Shown: positions 27,525 through 42,570, counted from the first letter of the stretch. The stretch is DNA of 64,000 nucleotides from Jeotgalibacillus alimentarius (GCF_000829445.1 NZ_JXRQ01000017.1:310001-374000), one strand, 5' to 3'. Notes: generated by a model not told the origin, from the letters alone. Made by a program: numbers and translations.

Positions 27525-27623
27525 TTTAATGCAGTCCAGAGAGGCTGGCGAAGGAGACTACAGGAGATCAGACTATCTTCTGGCGCCTCTTTGCCATGCG
27601 CTCGGCAAAGAGGCGTTTTTTAT
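27525..27623 (+). promoter_or_regulatory. PyrR attenuator 2, between pyrR and pyrP
   Basis: The binding core GCAGTCCAGAGAGGCTGG begins at 27531. The terminator is CGCCTCTTTGCC pairing with GGCAAAGAGGCG around ATGCGCT (27584-27615), followed by six Ts. It is the clearest of the three terminators. Confidence 0.95.
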
Positions 27624-27637
27624 TAGGAGGAATTTCA

Positions 27638-28960
27638 ATGACAAATACACAAACTGCTAAACCGATTTTAGATGTAGAAGAAAAGCCGAAATTAAACCAA
27701 TGGCTGACACTCAGCCTACAGCACTTATTCGCTATGTTTGGTGCAACAGTGCTCGTACCGATGCTTGTCGGGTTAAGTCCGGGTACTGCACTGCTTTCAA
27801 GCGGACTTGGTACAATTGCCTATCTGATTATCACAAAAGGACAAATTCCCGCTTATCTTGGTTCATCCTTTGCATTCATTGCCCCGATTATCACAGCCAC
27901 TGAACTCGGAGGACCTCAGGCTGCGATGCTTGGTGCATTTTTTGCGGGGCTTGCATATGGTGCAGTAGCCATGCTGATCTATAAGTTCGGTGTGAACTGG
28001 CTGATGAGAATACTGCCTCCGGTTGTGGTCGGCCCGGTCATCATCGTGATTGGTCTAAGTCTTGCCGGTACTGCTGTTAATATGGCGATGTACGAAAATC
28101 CGCTTGCAGATCCTGCTGACTTTATCTATAGCGGAACACATATCACAGTAGCGCTGATCACTCTAGCCATTACAGTCATTGCATCAATATATTTTAAAAA
28201 ATTCTTTGGACTGATTCCGGTTCTTGTTGGAATTACAGGGGGTTACATTGCCGCATTTTTTGCAGGGCTTGTAAACTTCCAGCCTGTGCTTGATGCACCT
28301 TGGTTTGCTGTACCTGAACTGTATATGCCATTTGTAAGTTACACACCTGAGTTCTCATGGACAGCCATTGCGATCATGGTCCCAGTCGCAATTGTGACAT
28401 TATCAGAGCATACCGGTCATCAGATGGTTGTCAGTAAAGTAGTTGGAAGAAACTTTCTGGAAAAGCCGGGGCTTCACCGTTCTTTACTCGGCGATGGTGT
28501 TGCAACAATGATTGCTTCAATGATTGGCGGACCTCCGAATACGACGTACGGTGAGAATATCGGTGTACTGGCAATCACAAGAATTTTCAGTGTGTTTGTG
28601 ATAGGAGGCGCAGCAGTTCTAGCGATTCTCTTTGGATTCATCGGAAAAATATCCGCGCTGATCAGCTCGATTCCAACACCTGTTATGGGTGGTGTATCAA
28701 TCCTGCTCTTTGGCATTATTGCTTCAAGCGGACTTAGAATGCTGATTGAAGCAAAAGTGGATTTCGCTTATAAAAGAAACCTGATCATCGCATCTGTCAT
28801 TATGATTATTGGAGTAGGAGGCGCATACGTTCAGTTCAGCGAAACATTCGTTTTACCGGGAATGGCGCTCGCAGCAATTATCGGAATCGCACTGAACCTG
28901 ATTTTACCTGGCCGCAAGAAAGAAGAAGAAACGCTTTTTAATGAAAATAAAGCCGCATAA
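27638..28960 (+). CDS. pyrP: Uracil permease PyrP
   Basis: PyrP imports uracil (nucleobase-cation symporter-2 family, UraA type). The 440-residue protein has 12-14 membrane segments; family motifs include LQHLFAMFGATVLVP near the N terminus, the half-helix region AYLGSSFAFI, the acidic PVAIVTLSEHTGHQ near 250 and GGPPNTTYGENIGV near 290. ATG 27638 follows TTAGGAGGAA; the longer frame from 27596 runs through the terminator of attenuator 2. Control by PyrR is expected. Confidence 0.96.
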   Translation: MTNTQTAKPILDVEEKPKLNQWLTLSLQHLFAMFGATVLVPMLVGLSPGTALLSSGLGTIAYLIITKGQIPAYLGSSFAFIAPIITATELGGPQAAMLGAFFAGLAYGAVAMLIYKFGVNWLMRILPPVVVGPVIIVIGLSLAGTAVNMAMYENPLADPADFIYSGTHITVALITLAITVIASIYFKKFFGLIPVLVGITGGYIAAFFAGLVNFQPVLDAPWFAVPELYMPFVSYTPEFSWTAIAIMVPVAIVTLSEHTGHQMVVSKVVGRNFLEKPGLHRSLLGDGVATMIASMIGGPPNTTYGENIGVLAITRIFSVFVIGGAAVLAILFGFIGKISALISSIPTPVMGGVSILLFGIIASSGLRMLIEAKVDFAYKRNLIIASVIMIIGVGGAYVQFSETFVLPGMALAAIIGIALNLILPGRKKEEETLFNENKAA

Positions 28961-28967
28961 CAATCCT

Positions 28968-29065
28968 TTTAAATGAAGTCCAGAGAGGCTTTCAAAAGGG
29001 TTTCTGACAGGATCAGTCTGTCTAAAACCGCTTTTTGAGCCTCCTCTCAAAAAGCGGTTTTTTAT
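28968..29065 (+). promoter_or_regulatory. PyrR attenuator 3, between pyrP and pyrB
   Basis: The binding core GAAGTCCAGAGAGGCTTTC starts near 28975. The terminator pairs AAAACCGCTTTTTGAG (from 29024) with CTCAAAAAGCGGTTTT around a six-base loop, then Ts. It controls pyrB and all downstream biosynthetic genes. Confidence 0.95.
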
Positions 29066-29098
29066 ATGGTTAAAACAACTCACAGGGAGGGTTCACAC

Positions 29099-30004
29099 AT
29101 GCATTTTCTTACACTTGACGAACTGACAGTAGAAGACATTTATAAAGTGCTTCATCAGGCTGAGGCGCTTCAGAACCATCAGCCACTTCCAAAGCCTGAC
29201 CTGTATGCAGCCAATCTGTTTTTTGAAAACAGTACAAGAACGAAATGCAGTTTTGAGATGGCACAGAGAAAGCTCGGGATGAATGTCCTTTCTTTTGATG
29301 CCGGAACCGCTTCAATCAGTAAAGGTGAATCGCTTTATGACACAGTAAAAACGCTTGAAGCAATCGGTGTGGACGTTGTTGTAATCAGACATAGTGAAGA
29401 AAGATACTTTGATGCACTGAAAGACAAAGTGTCCCTTTCGATTATTAACGGCGGTGACGGAATGGGGCATCACCCGTCACAGTGCATGCTTGATCTGCTG
29501 ACGATCTATCAGGAGTTTGGCAGTTTTAAAGGTCTGACAGTTACCATCGCAGGCGATATCAGGCACAGCAGGGTAGCAAGATCTAATACGTATGCACTTC
29601 AAAGACTTGGTGCAGAGGTGAACTTTTCAGGACCTCCTGCATGGCGTGATCCGGAAATGACAGATATCCCATTTGTAGATATGGATCAGGCAGTAAAAGA
29701 AAGCGATGTTGTCATGCTGCTCAGAGTGCAGCATGAAAGGCATGCTTTTGGAGAAAATTTTACAAAGCAGGAATATCATCAGCAGTACGGTCTGACAGTG
29801 GACAGGGAAAGAAAAATGAAGAAAAACAGTATCATCATGCATCCTGCACCGGTGAACCGTGGTGTTGAAATTGCAGATGAGCTGGTTGAATGCGATCGGT
29901 CACGCATTTTTAAACAAATGAAAAATGGTGTTGTGACGCGTATGGCTATGCTTCAATATGTACTGGCAAAAAGAGAGGAGACAAAACATGAGCTTATTAA
30001 TTAA
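29099..30004 (+). CDS. pyrB: Aspartate carbamoyltransferase PyrB
   Basis: PyrB joins carbamoyl phosphate and aspartate to carbamoyl-aspartate, the committed UMP step. The 301-residue catalytic chain has the carbamoyl-phosphate signature FFENSTRTK near residue 42, [17 protein letters not shown] near 120, and [11 protein letters not shown] near 245. It has no regulatory PyrI partner, as usual in Bacillales. ATG 29099 follows CAGGGAGGG. It overlaps pyrC by 17 bp. Confidence 0.97.
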   Translation: MHFLTLDELTVEDIYKVLHQAEALQNHQPLPKPDLYAANLFFENSTRTKCSFEMAQRKLGMNVLSFDAGTASISKGESLYDTVKTLEAIGVDVVVIRHSEERYFDALKDKVSLSIINGGDGMGHHPSQCMLDLLTIYQEFGSFKGLTVTIAGDIRHSRVARSNTYALQRLGAEVNFSGPPAWRDPEMTDIPFVDMDQAVKESDVVMLLRVQHERHAFGENFTKQEYHQQYGLTVDRERKMKKNSIIMHPAPVNRGVEIADELVECDRSRIFKQMKNGVVTRMAMLQYVLAKREETKHELIN

Positions 30005-31253
30005 AGGTGCAGATATATATGGTTTTGGAAAAGGGGATGTCAGAGTTTCTGATGGTAAGATTCAGTCAATCGGCAGCCTCGATGCCTTACATAACGAGGG
30101 GATCATCGAAGCAGACGGGAAAGTCCTCTCTCCCGGATTCACAGATGTCCATATTCACTTAAGAGAACCGGGTGGCGAACATAAAGAAACAATTAAAACA
30201 GGGACACAGGCAGCAGCGCGGGGCGGATATACACTCGTATGCGCTATGCCTAACACGCGACCTGTACCTGATGACGTGGAGACACTTCAACATATCCAAA
30301 ACAAAATTACGGAAGATGCCATCATACCGGTACTGCCTTACGCTTCCATTACACAAAATCTCGCGGGAAAAGAAATCAATGATTTAGAAAGTCTCGCGAT
30401 GCAGGGGGCATTCGCATTTACAGATGACGGTGTTGGTATTCAAAACGCAGATCAGATGCTTGAAGTTATGAAGAGAGCAGCAGACTTGAATAAGGCAGTT
30501 GTCGCACACTGTGAGGATAACAGTCTCATCCATGGCGGGTGCATGCATGAAGGAAAACGGTCAGCCGAGCTTGGGCTGCCGGGGATTCCTTCAGTCTGTG
30601 AATCAGTACAAATTGCAAGGGATGTATTACTTGCTGAAGCAGCAAATTGTCATTATCACGTGTGTCACGTATCGACTAAAGAGTCAGTCAGAGTCATTCG
30701 TGATGCAAAGAAAGCGGGCATTAAAGTTACAGCTGAAGTAACGCCGCACCACCTGCTACTCAATGAAAAAGATATTCCGGGTGAGGATGCGAACTTTAAA
30801 ATGAATCCGCCGCTGCGTGCTGCAGAAGACCAGCAGGCATTAATCGAAGGACTCGAAGATGGAACGATTGATTTTATCGCAACAGATCATGCACCGCATG
30901 CATCTGTTGAAAAAGCTGAAGGAATGCTGCGGGCACCGTTTGGCATAACAGGTCTTGAAACAGCATTTCAGCTGTTATATACAGAATTCGTGCAGAGCGG
31001 CCGGTGGACGATGGATCAGCTGATTAACTGGATGTCTGTGAAGCCCGCTCAAGTATTTGGACTGAATGCAGGGAAGCTTGCTGTCGGTGCAGACGCTGAT
31101 CTGGTATTGCTGGATCTGACGGCTGAAAGAGAAATTAATAAAGACAATTTCTTATCTAAAGGAAAGAATACGCCTTTTAACGGGCATAGAGTGACTGGAC
31201 TTGTCTCACTCACTGTAAGTAAAGGAAAAATCGTATGGCAGGAGGAAATGTGA
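29988..31253 (+). CDS. pyrC: Dihydroorotase PyrC
   Basis: PyrC cyclises carbamoyl-aspartate to dihydroorotate in a zinc amidohydrolase barrel. The 421-residue type I enzyme shows the metal motif [10 protein letters not shown] near 57, later metal-ligand histidines in AHCEDN and HVCHVST, and the catalytic Asp region TDHAPHA near 302. ATG 29988 follows AGAGGAG; earlier frames lie in pyrB. The stop overlaps the carA start as TGATG. Confidence 0.97.
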   Translation: MSLLIKGADIYGFGKGDVRVSDGKIQSIGSLDALHNEGIIEADGKVLSPGFTDVHIHLREPGGEHKETIKTGTQAAARGGYTLVCAMPNTRPVPDDVETLQHIQNKITEDAIIPVLPYASITQNLAGKEINDLESLAMQGAFAFTDDGVGIQNADQMLEVMKRAADLNKAVVAHCEDNSLIHGGCMHEGKRSAELGLPGIPSVCESVQIARDVLLAEAANCHYHVCHVSTKESVRVIRDAKKAGIKVTAEVTPHHLLLNEKDIPGEDANFKMNPPLRAAEDQQALIEGLEDGTIDFIATDHAPHASVEKAEGMLRAPFGITGLETAFQLLYTEFVQSGRWTMDQLINWMSVKPAQVFGLNAGKLAVGADADLVLLDLTAEREINKDNFLSKGKNTPFNGHRVTGLVSLTVSKGKIVWQEEM

Positions 31254-32338
31254 TGACGAAAAAGCAGCTTATTTTAGAAGACGGTTCAGTATTTTCAGGT
31301 GAAGGTTTTGGCTGGATGGGAGAAGCTGAAGGTGAAGTCGTATTCAATACAGGGATGACAGGCTATCAGGAAATTCTTTCAGACTCGTCTTATTGTGCGC
31401 AGATGGTCGTACTTACCTATCCGCTGATTGGGAACTACGGAATCAACAGAGATGATTTTGAATCAATTCACCCATATATTAAAGCGCTGATCGTCAGGGA
31501 AGCGTGCGATCTGCCTTCTAATTTCAGAAGTGAAGCAAGCATTGATGACCTGTTGAATGAAAAGAAAATCCCCGGCCTTTCCGGTGTTGATACGAGAAGG
31601 CTGACGCGCCTGATCAGAAGTTACGGCACGATGAAAGGCAGAATCTGCGCGGAAGATGCTGATGTGAATCAGGTAATCACTGAGCTGAAATCCTCAGAGC
31701 TGGCTAAAGACCAGGTCAGCCGGGTCTCCACCAAGTCAGCATATCCAAGTCCCGGAAGAGGAAAGCGCGTTGTGGTTGTTGATTACGGCATGAAGCACGG
31801 AATCTTACGCGAACTGAACCGCAGACAGTGTGACGTCATCGTTGTACCTTATCACACATCAGCAAAAGAAATTCTGAGACTTCACCCTGATGGTGTGGTA
31901 TTGACCAATGGTCCTGGTGATCCAAAGTCTGTACCTGAGTCTGTTGAAACTGTAAAACAGCTGATCGGATCAGTTCCGATTTTTGGAATCTGTCTCGGTC
32001 ACCAGCTGCTTGCACTTGCAGGAGGAGCAGACACGTTCAAGCTGAAATTCGGTCATCGCGGATCCAACCATCCGGTGAAGGAACTCTCAAGCGGCAAAGT
32101 TGCGATCACATCTCAAAACCACGGTTACGCAGTAGAGGAGAACTCACTGCTGTCTACAGACTTTATCGTTACGCATAAAGCACTGAATGATGGAACAGTT
32201 GAAGGAATTCAACATCGGGAGCAGCCGGCTTTCTCTGTTCAGTACCACCCGGAAGCTTCACCCGGACCTGAAGATGCCAATGAATTATTTGACCGCTTTA
32301 TCAACATGATGGAAGAGGAGGAAGTTCAATATGCCTAA
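31253..32338 (+). CDS. carA: Carbamoyl-phosphate synthase small (glutaminase) subunit
   Basis: The small subunit (pyrAA in B. subtilis) hydrolyses glutamine and passes ammonia to CarB. The 361-residue protein has the N-terminal CPSase domain ([21 protein letters not shown]) and a class I glutaminase with the catalytic Cys in [13 protein letters not shown] near 246, plus His and Glu in [10 protein letters not shown] near 334. AGGAGG precedes ATG 31253. Its location in the pyr operon marks it as the pyrimidine-specific enzyme. Confidence 0.97.
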   Translation: MTKKQLILEDGSVFSGEGFGWMGEAEGEVVFNTGMTGYQEILSDSSYCAQMVVLTYPLIGNYGINRDDFESIHPYIKALIVREACDLPSNFRSEASIDDLLNEKKIPGLSGVDTRRLTRLIRSYGTMKGRICAEDADVNQVITELKSSELAKDQVSRVSTKSAYPSPGRGKRVVVVDYGMKHGILRELNRRQCDVIVVPYHTSAKEILRLHPDGVVLTNGPGDPKSVPESVETVKQLIGSVPIFGICLGHQLLALAGGADTFKLKFGHRGSNHPVKELSSGKVAITSQNHGYAVEENSLLSTDFIVTHKALNDGTVEGIQHREQPAFSVQYHPEASPGPEDANELFDRFINMMEEEEVQYA

Positions 32339-35300
32339 ACGTACTGATATTAAAACAATTCTTGTAATTGGATCTGGTCCAATCATTATCGGCCAGGCAG
32401 CTGAATTTGATTACGCAGGAACGCAGGCCTGCCTCGCTTTAAAAGAAGAAGGGTACCGTGTTGTGCTTGTGAATTCGAATCCTGCAACCATCATGACGGA
32501 CACTGAAATTGCAGATAAAGTCTACATGGAGCCGCTGACAGTAGATTTTATCAGCAGGATTATCAGAATGGAAAGACCGGATGCACTCCTTCCGACACTT
32601 GGCGGTCAGACAGCACTTAACCTTGCTGTAGAGTTGTCTGAAAGCGGCATTCTTGAAGAATGCAATGTTGAGATTCTTGGAACGAAGCTCGATGCGATCC
32701 AGCAGGCAGAAGACAGAGACCTTTTTAGAAAGCTGATGAATGAGTTAAACGAGCCGGTACCTGAGAGCGAAATTATCCATAACCTTGATGAAGCGTACGC
32801 ATTTGTGAATGAAATCGGCTATCCTGTGATCGTCCGGCCTGCTTTTACACTCGGCGGAACAGGTGGAGGGATTTGCCACGATGAAGAAGAACTGATTGAA
32901 GTTGTCACTTCAGGATTAAAATACAGTCCTGTCACGCAATGCCTGCTCGAGAAGAGTATTGCCGGATTTAAGGAAATCGAGTATGAAGTGATGCGCGATA
33001 AAGATGATCATGCCATCGTTGTCTGTAATATGGAAAACATCGATCCGGTCGGTATTCATACAGGAGACTCAATTGTTGTAGCTCCTTCACAGACCTTAAG
33101 TGACAGAGAGTATCAGATGCTTAGAAACTGTTCATTGAAAATTATCAGAGCACTTGGCATTGAAGGTGGCTGTAACGTACAGCTTGCACTCGATCCTGAC
33201 AGCTTTCAGTACTATATTATCGAAGTTAATCCACGTGTCAGCAGGTCTTCGGCACTTGCCTCTAAAGCAACCGGCTACCCGATTGCAAAACTGGCAGCAA
33301 AAATTGCCACCGGATTAACACTGGATGAAATGATTAACCCTGTAACAGGTACTTCTTATGCATGTTTTGAACCGGCACTTGATTATGTAGTAACAAAAAT
33401 CCCGAGATGGCCGTTTGACAAATTTGAAGCCGCAAAACGAAACCTTGGTACACAGATGAAAGCAACTGGTGAGGTCATGGCAATTGGCCGGACGCTTGAA
33501 GAATCACTGTTAAAAGCTGTACGATCTCTTGAAAACAACGTCTATCACCTTGAAATTGAACAAAACGATGCAGAGTGGGTAGAGAGAAGAATCAGAAAAG
33601 CTGGAGATGAAAGGTTATTTTATATCGGTGAAGCACTGCGAATGGGTGTAACGATTGAAAACATCCATGACTGGAGTAAAATTGATTACTTCTTCCTGAA
33701 CAAAATGAATAACATCGTTCAGTACGAAAAAGTTCTGAGTGAGAACCGTACAATAGATACTCTATATAAAGCCAAAAGAATGGGCTTCAGCGATAAGACA
33801 ATCGCCAGACTTTGGGATATGACTGAAGAAGACATCTATAACAGAAGAAAAGCAGAAGGCATCATGCCTGTCTATAAAATGGTTGATACATGTGCAGCAG
33901 AGTTTGAATCGGAAACGCCATACTTTTACGGAACCTATGAAGATGAAAACGAATCTGTTGTCAGCAACCGCAAAAAAGTGATTGTTCTTGGATCAGGCCC
34001 GATTCGTATCGGTCAGGGTGTGGAATTCGATTATGCAACGGTTCATTCAGTATGGGCCATTAAAGAAGCAGGCTATGAAGCGATTGTCATTAACAGTAAT
34101 CCTGAAACAGTCTCAACAGATTTCTCGATCTCAGACAAACTGTACTTCGAGCCGTTAACACTTGAAGATGTCATGCACGTGATTGATCTTGAGCAGCCTG
34201 AAGGGGTAGTCGTACAGTTCGGTGGACAGACTGCGATTAACCTTGCAGATGGGCTCGCTAAAAGAGGCGTTAAAATTCTTGGCACATCTCTTGAAGACGT
34301 AGATAGAGCGGAGAATAGAGATCAGTTTGAAAAAGCATTGAAGAACCTTGGCATTCCACAGCCAGAAGGAAAGACAGCTGTTTCAGAAGAAGAGGCTGTA
34401 GTAATCGCAGGTGAAATCGGCTATCCGGTTCTGGTAAGGCCATCGTATGTATTAGGCGGCAGAGCAATGGAGATTGTCTATCATGAGCAAGAGCTTCGTC
34501 ACTACATGAATACAGCTGTAAAAGCGAGTCCAGAGCACCCGGTATTAATAGACCGCTACCTGACAGGGAAGGAAATCGAAGTTGATGCAATCTGTGACGG
34601 TGAGACAGTATGTATTCCGGGAATCATGGAGCACATCGAACGGGCAGGTGTACACTCTGGAGACTCTATCGCTGTCTACCCGCCGCAGACTTTGACAGCT
34701 GAGCAAATCTCAACGCTTGAAGATTATACGATCCGCCTTGCAAAAGGGTTAAATATTAAAGGGCTGATTAACATTCAGTACGTTATTTCAAAAGGTGACA
34801 TCTACGTACTTGAAGTGAACCCGAGATCAAGCCGGACAGTGCCGTTTATGAGTAAGATTACAGGGGTTCCGATGGCGAACCTGGCGATGAAGGCCATCCT
34901 TGGCGAAAAGATCAGCACGCATGGCTATGAGACTGGAATTGCTGAGCAAAAAGAGGGTGTATATGTAAAGGTTCCTGTCTTCTCTTTTGCCAAGCTGAAG
35001 CGTGTGGATATTACACTTGGACCGGAAATGAAGTCAACCGGGGAAGTAATCGGAAAAGACGAAACGCTCGAAAAAGCACTCTATAAAGGACTGACAGCAG
35101 CTGGAATGAATATCAGGCATCATGGCTCAGTACTGCTGACAGTAGCTGATAAAGATAAAGACGCTGGTACATTGCTTGCAGAAAGATTCCACAGACTCGG
35201 ATATCATATCCTGGCAACTGAAGGAACTGCACAATCGTTCAACGAAGCGGGTATTCCGGCAGAGCCGATCAATAAAATCGGTGAGCAGGGTAAAACGCTC

Positions 35301-35518
35301 ATTGATGGCATTCAGTCAGGAGAAATCCAGCTCGTTGTTAATACACTGACAAAAGGAAAGCAGCCTGCAAGAGACGGATTCAGAATCAGAAGAGAGTCAG
35401 TTGAAAATGGTGTGCCGTGTTTGACATCACTCGATACAGCAGAGGCAATGCTACGCGTACTGGAATCCATGAACTTTACAATGGCACCAATGAGTCCGAT
35501 TAAAAAGGCGGCACTTGT

Positions 35519-35522
<4 letters not shown>
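32331..35522 (+). CDS. carB: Carbamoyl-phosphate synthase large subunit
   Basis: The large subunit (pyrAB) makes carbamoyl phosphate from bicarbonate, ammonia and two ATP. The 1063-residue protein shows two homologous ATP-grasp halves: the first begins [19 protein letters not shown], and the second [19 protein letters not shown] near residue 552. The C-terminal allosteric MGS-like domain starts near 930. It overlaps carA by 8 bp and pyrK by 4 bp. Full length for the family. Confidence 0.98.
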
Positions 35523-37885
<2,363 letters not shown>

Positions 37886-37893
<8 letters not shown>

Positions 37894-38494
37894 AGAAATG
37901 GCAGCATACCTCCTTGACATCAAAGCAGTGGAATTAAATCCGGATAACCCGTTCACATGGGCATCCGGTATAAAATCACCAATCTACTGTGACAACCGGT
38001 TAATCATGTCATATCCTGAAATCAGATCTTTCGCAGCTGATCAGCTGACAGAACTGATCAAAACAAATTTCAGTGACGCAGACATCATTGCAGGAACGGC
38101 AACAGCCGGAATCCCCCATGCGGCCTGGGTCAGCGAAAGAATGAATCTGCCGATGAATTATGTAAGATCATCAGCTAAAAAGCACGGAAAGTCGAATCAG
38201 ATTGAAGGGAAAATCACACCGGGTAAAAAAGCAGTTGTGATCGAAGATTTAATTTCAACCGGCGGGAGCAGTCTTGACGCAGTCAAAGCGCTTGAAGAAG
38301 AGGGAATTAGAGTACTCGGAGTCGCTGCACTGTTTACATATGGATTCAAAAAAGCACAGCAGCAATTCGAAGAAGCAGGTGTACCATACTATACAGTCAC
38401 AGATTTCGATACACTAATCAAGCAGGCGGAAGACATGTCGTATATCAGTGAAGACCAAGTGACTGAACTTGCGAAGTGGAAGAGAGAGTTTTAA
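37886..38494 (+). CDS. pyrE: Orotate phosphoribosyltransferase PyrE
   Basis: PyrE joins orotate and PRPP to give OMP. The 202-residue type I PRTase has the PRPP motif VVIEDLISTGGSSLDA near residue 115, IAGTATAGIPHAAW near 71 and the catalytic-loop SSAKKHGKSNQIEG near 93. It overlaps pyrF by 8 bp and is last in the operon; a large hairpin follows. Confidence 0.97.
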
Positions 38495-38527
38495 CTAATT
38501 ACATTGTATTTACATTATAACCGCTGA

Positions 38528-38572
38528 ACCTTTCCGTGGAGGGCTGCGCTTTCCTGCCCTCCACGGAAAGGT
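38528..38572 (+). terminator. Large hairpin at end of pyr operon
   Basis: ACCTTTCCGTGGAGGGC (38528-38544) pairs perfectly over 17 bp with GCCCTCCACGGAAAGGT (38556-38572). Only a weak T stretch (AATTTTTA) follows eight bases later. It probably ends the pyr transcript or protects its 3' end. Confidence 0.65.
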
Positions 38573-38649
38573 GCAGCTAATTTTTACTTAACTAATATTA
38601 GTGTTCGTCGTAGTTCTATTTAAAATTAATGTGCTATAAAAAAGTCTTA

Positions 38650-38720
38650 CCACAGCTGTTGATTGGAGAGGGAGAAGACGCCCCTGCTAAAAGCGTTCTC
38701 CTAAAGCTGAGATTAACAGT
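38650..38720. repeat. Palindromic repeat copy 4, short degenerate form
   Basis: CCACAGCTGTTGATTGGAG at the left and GATTAACAG at the right, with GGAGAAGACGC mirrored by GCGTTCTCC, match the outer parts of copies 1 and 2. The GAGACCCCGC centre is missing. It looks like an internally deleted relative in the gap between the convergent pyrE and rqcH genes. Confidence 0.6.
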
Positions 38721-38735
38721 CGGCTTGAGTATAAC

Positions 38736-40445
38736 TTATTTCTTCAAACGTCTGATCAGTTCATCATCAGGTGTGACATAGACAGTTTCCTGCTGTTCAT
38801 AAATCACATAACCAGGCTTTGATCCGCTTGGTTTTTTGACGTGGCGGATTTTTGTGAAATCAACCGGTACAGAACTTGAAGCCCTTGCTTTACTGAAGTA
38901 GGCCGCAATCTTTGCAGCTTCAAGGATTGTTTCTTCATCAGGCTCTTTATCCCGGATTACTACATGCGACCCCGGAATATCTTTTGTGTGCAGCCAGATT
39001 TCATCTTTTCCTGCAGCCTTATTCGTCAGGTAATCATTCTGTTTATTATTCTTCCCGACAAGAATTAAAGTCCCGCTGCTCGCAATGTATTCTTCAAGAA
39101 CAGGCTTTTGAGGCTTGGATTTTTTCTTTTTCTGCTTTTTCGCTTTCATATAACCTTCTTCAGCCAGTTCTTCCCGGATCTCTTCAAGATCAGAAGGAGA
39201 GGCAGAGTCAAGCTGCTGCGTCAGCTGATCAAAATACTCAATTTCTTTTTCAGTAAGAGAAATTTGATCTTTTACAATATCAACTGCATTTTTCGCCTTT
39301 TGATATTTTGTGAAATACCACTGTGCATTTTCTGAAGGTGACTTTCTCGGATCAAGCTTAATTGTGACAGCTGGTGAATCCTCTTCGTAATAATTGAGTA
39401 CTTCCACTTCTGACATCCCGCGCTCAACTGCATATATATTCGCTGTTAAAAGCTCTCCGCTTAATTGATATTTCCCTGCTTCAGCTGCCTGATCTAACGT
39501 TTTTTTCAGCTTTTTAATTTTTAACACGTTTTTATCTTTTTCATTTTTAATAAAACGTTCCAGGTCATGTCCCTGCTGTCTGACACGGTCACGTTCTGCT
39601 TTACCGAAATAATAACGGTCGAGCAGCCTGCTGATCGTAGAAAAAGATTCTGCGTGACTGTTTTTAAATTGCTCAAGTGGAAATAAATAAAAATGATCTT
39701 TGTTTTCGTGCTGAATAAATGAAGGCTTAATCTCTTGTGGGCCAGCGTTATTCAGCAGCTGTTTAAAAGCTTCATATAATCTATTTTTCTCTGTCAGTCC
39801 CGCACGTGCCAGCACTTCTTTAGCAAAAAGCGGTGATAGCCCGGCAAAGTGCTGAACAATCTGTTTATCAAGCTTGCCACTGTTCCAGTCCAGTGTTCTC
39901 AGAAATGTCTCTTCATCTACTTCAAACGGATTTAATTTATTTTGGGAAGGAGGCCATTCAAAGTCAGCACCGGGCAGAATCGTTCTGGCACGATTCACTG
40001 CAGGATTCAGGTGTTTGATGCTGTCTAAGATCATATGGCGGTCTTTATCCACTAATATAATATTTGAATGTCTGCCCATAATTTCAACGATTAATTGTTT
40101 ATAGGAAATATCACCGATTTCATTGCGTCCTTTAACTTCAAAAATGATGATTCGTTCCATATCCTTTTGCGTAATCGACTCTATAATAGCACCTTCTAAA
40201 TGCTTTCTCAGCAGCATACAGAACATTGGCGGTTCAGAAGGGTTTTCATAATGTTCTTCTGTCAGTTGGATTCTTGAATAGGAAGGGTGGGCAGATAAAA
40301 GCAGCTTATGATTTTTACCCTGTGCACGAATCACCATAATCAGTTCGTTCTGATACGGCTGATGAATACGGCTGATTCGTCCGCCGTTAAGATTCTCTGT
40401 TAATTCTTTCGTAATCGCTCTTGTAAATATTCCGTCAAATGACAT
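38736..40445 (-). CDS. rqcH: Ribosome quality control protein RqcH (NFACT family)
   Basis: RqcH binds obstructed 50S subunits and adds C-terminal alanine tails to stalled nascent chains, marking them for degradation. The 569-residue protein has NFACT-N ([31 protein letters not shown]), a coiled-coil middle (about 280-440) and the NFACT-R domain with [20 protein letters not shown] near 490. ATG at 40445 follows AGAGGGAT on the minus strand; the frame from 40529 would add 28 residues absent from the family. It is divergent from yloC and convergent with pyrE. Old names: YloA, fibronectin-binding. Confidence 0.95.
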   Translation of the reverse strand: MSFDGIFTRAITKELTENLNGGRISRIHQPYQNELIMVIRAQGKNHKLLLSAHPSYSRIQLTEEHYENPSEPPMFCMLLRKHLEGAIIESITQKDMERIIIFEVKGRNEIGDISYKQLIVEIMGRHSNIILVDKDRHMILDSIKHLNPAVNRARTILPGADFEWPPSQNKLNPFEVDEETFLRTLDWNSGKLDKQIVQHFAGLSPLFAKEVLARAGLTEKNRLYEAFKQLLNNAGPQEIKPSFIQHENKDHFYLFPLEQFKNSHAESFSTISRLLDRYYFGKAERDRVRQQGHDLERFIKNEKDKNVLKIKKLKKTLDQAAEAGKYQLSGELLTANIYAVERGMSEVEVLNYYEEDSPAVTIKLDPRKSPSENAQWYFTKYQKAKNAVDIVKDQISLTEKEIEYFDQLTQQLDSASPSDLEEIREELAEEGYMKAKKQKKKKSKPQKPVLEEYIASSGTLILVGKNNKQNDYLTNKAAGKDEIWLHTKDIPGSHVVIRDKEPDEETILEAAKIAAYFSKARASSSVPVDFTKIRHVKKPSGSKPGYVIYEQQETVYVTPDDELIRRLKK

Positions 40446-40511
40446 ACGGATCCCTCTTTCCAGTCTACTTATTGTTCTGTCCCATCTTATCATCTTTTTA
40501 GGTATGCTGTA

Positions 40512-40520
40512 TGCTATAAT
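40512..40520 (+). promoter_or_regulatory. Extended -10 promoter of yloC
   Basis: TGCTATAAT is an extended -10 (TGn plus a perfect TATAAT) 38 bp before the yloC start, in the divergent rqcH-yloC gap. No good -35 is seen, which extended -10 promoters can do without. Confidence 0.6.
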
Positions 40521-40557
40521 GGAGTACATTGAAGCTAATAAGCAGGTGACTTACGAT

Positions 40558-41427
40558 ATGACAAACAGTATGACCGGATTTGGAAGAGGAACAGCAGGCA
40601 GTGATCTTCTTACTGTAACCGTGGAGATCAAATCAGTGAATCACCGGTTTCATGAATGTACGGTAAAAATGCCAAGGGTGTACGCTGAAACAGAAGACAA
40701 GATAAAAAAATGCATATCTACTTACATAAAGCGTGGTAAAGTGGATGTTTATATTTCAGTAGAAAGTGAAAAGCCAAGCAGTCATAAGCTGATCATTGAC
40801 TGGCATTTACTTGATGAGTATGCACAGTTTGTAAAAGACGCTTCAAAAAGATATGGCGTCGATGAACACCTGCGTATCAGGGATCTGCTGAGACAGACAG
40901 ATGCTTTTACTGCTGTTGAAGTTCAAGAGGAGCATTCTGCTGATCAAGTCATTCTCGATGCGCTCGAGGAAGCATGCAGAAAACTTTCGGATATGAGAAT
41001 GAATGAAGGAAAAGAGCTTGAAAACGAATTGCGCTTTCAAGTACAATCATTAAAGCAAAAAGCAGAATACGCGATGAGTATTTCTCCAGATATTTCAAAA
41101 AAGTATAAAGAACGTCTTGAGAAAACCATGAGAGAGTATGCTAACAGCCTTGACGAGAACAGGCTGCTGACTGAAGTAGCAGTATTTGCTGAAAAAGCGG
41201 ATGTAACAGAGGAGTTTACAAGACTGCTCAGTCATATCAAACAATTCGAACATGCACTGGACAAAAAAGAACCGATCGGCAGACGGCTTGATTTCATGAC
41301 GCAGGAAATGCACCGTGAAATCAATACAGTCGGATCAAAAGCAGGGGATGAAAATGTGGCTGCCGCGGTGATTGATATGAAATCAATTCTTGAAAAGATC
41401 CGTGAACAGGTTCAAAATATCGAATGA
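40558..41427 (+). CDS. yloC: YicC/YloC family endoribonuclease
   Basis: YicC-family proteins are endoribonucleases; E. coli YicC cuts the small RNA RyhB. The 289-residue protein has the N-terminal signature NSMTGFGRG and VEIKSVNHRF, and the conserved C-terminal KKEPIGRRLDFMTQEMHREINTVGSKA (quoted in part: IGRRLDFMTQEMHREINT). ATG 40558 follows AGGTGAC; ATG 40570 (MTGFGRG) is an alternative. First gene of the yloC-remA-gmk-rpoZ run, as in B. subtilis. Confidence 0.92.
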   Translation: MTNSMTGFGRGTAGSDLLTVTVEIKSVNHRFHECTVKMPRVYAETEDKIKKCISTYIKRGKVDVYISVESEKPSSHKLIIDWHLLDEYAQFVKDASKRYGVDEHLRIRDLLRQTDAFTAVEVQEEHSADQVILDALEEACRKLSDMRMNEGKELENELRFQVQSLKQKAEYAMSISPDISKKYKERLEKTMREYANSLDENRLLTEVAVFAEKADVTEEFTRLLSHIKQFEHALDKKEPIGRRLDFMTQEMHREINTVGSKAGDENVAAAVIDMKSILEKIREQVQNIE

Positions 41428-41452
41428 GCAAATTGATTAAGGGGTGTCAAGG

Positions 41453-42333
<881 letters not shown>

Positions 42334-42334
42334 T

Positions 42335-42562
42335 ATGTTATACCCATCATCTGATGCACTCAGAAAGAATATCGATTCAAAATATTCATTAGTCAGTGTG
42401 GCTGCAAAGCGTGCACGCAACATGCAGGAAAAAGGGGATAAAGGTTCATTGGAATCTTATCACTCTGTTAAGTTTGTCGGCCAGGCACTTGAAGAAATCG
42501 CTGCAGGTCAGCTTGTCATGAAAAAGCCGCAGGAAGGCATTCTATACGAAGACGAAAAGTAA
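42335..42562 (+). CDS. rpoZ: RNA polymerase omega subunit
   Basis: Omega stabilises beta-prime assembly in RNA polymerase. The 75-residue protein has SSDALRKNIDSKYSLVSVAAKRAR, the conserved N-terminal region, and KFVGQALEEIAAGQL in the C-terminal half. GGAGGTAGAA ends 4-8 nt before the ATG. It sits directly after gmk, a linkage conserved across bacteria, and is followed by a terminator. Confidence 0.95.
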   Translation: MLYPSSDALRKNIDSKYSLVSVAAKRARNMQEKGDKGSLESYHSVKFVGQALEEIAAGQLVMKKPQEGILYEDEK

Positions 42563-42570
42563 TAGACAAA

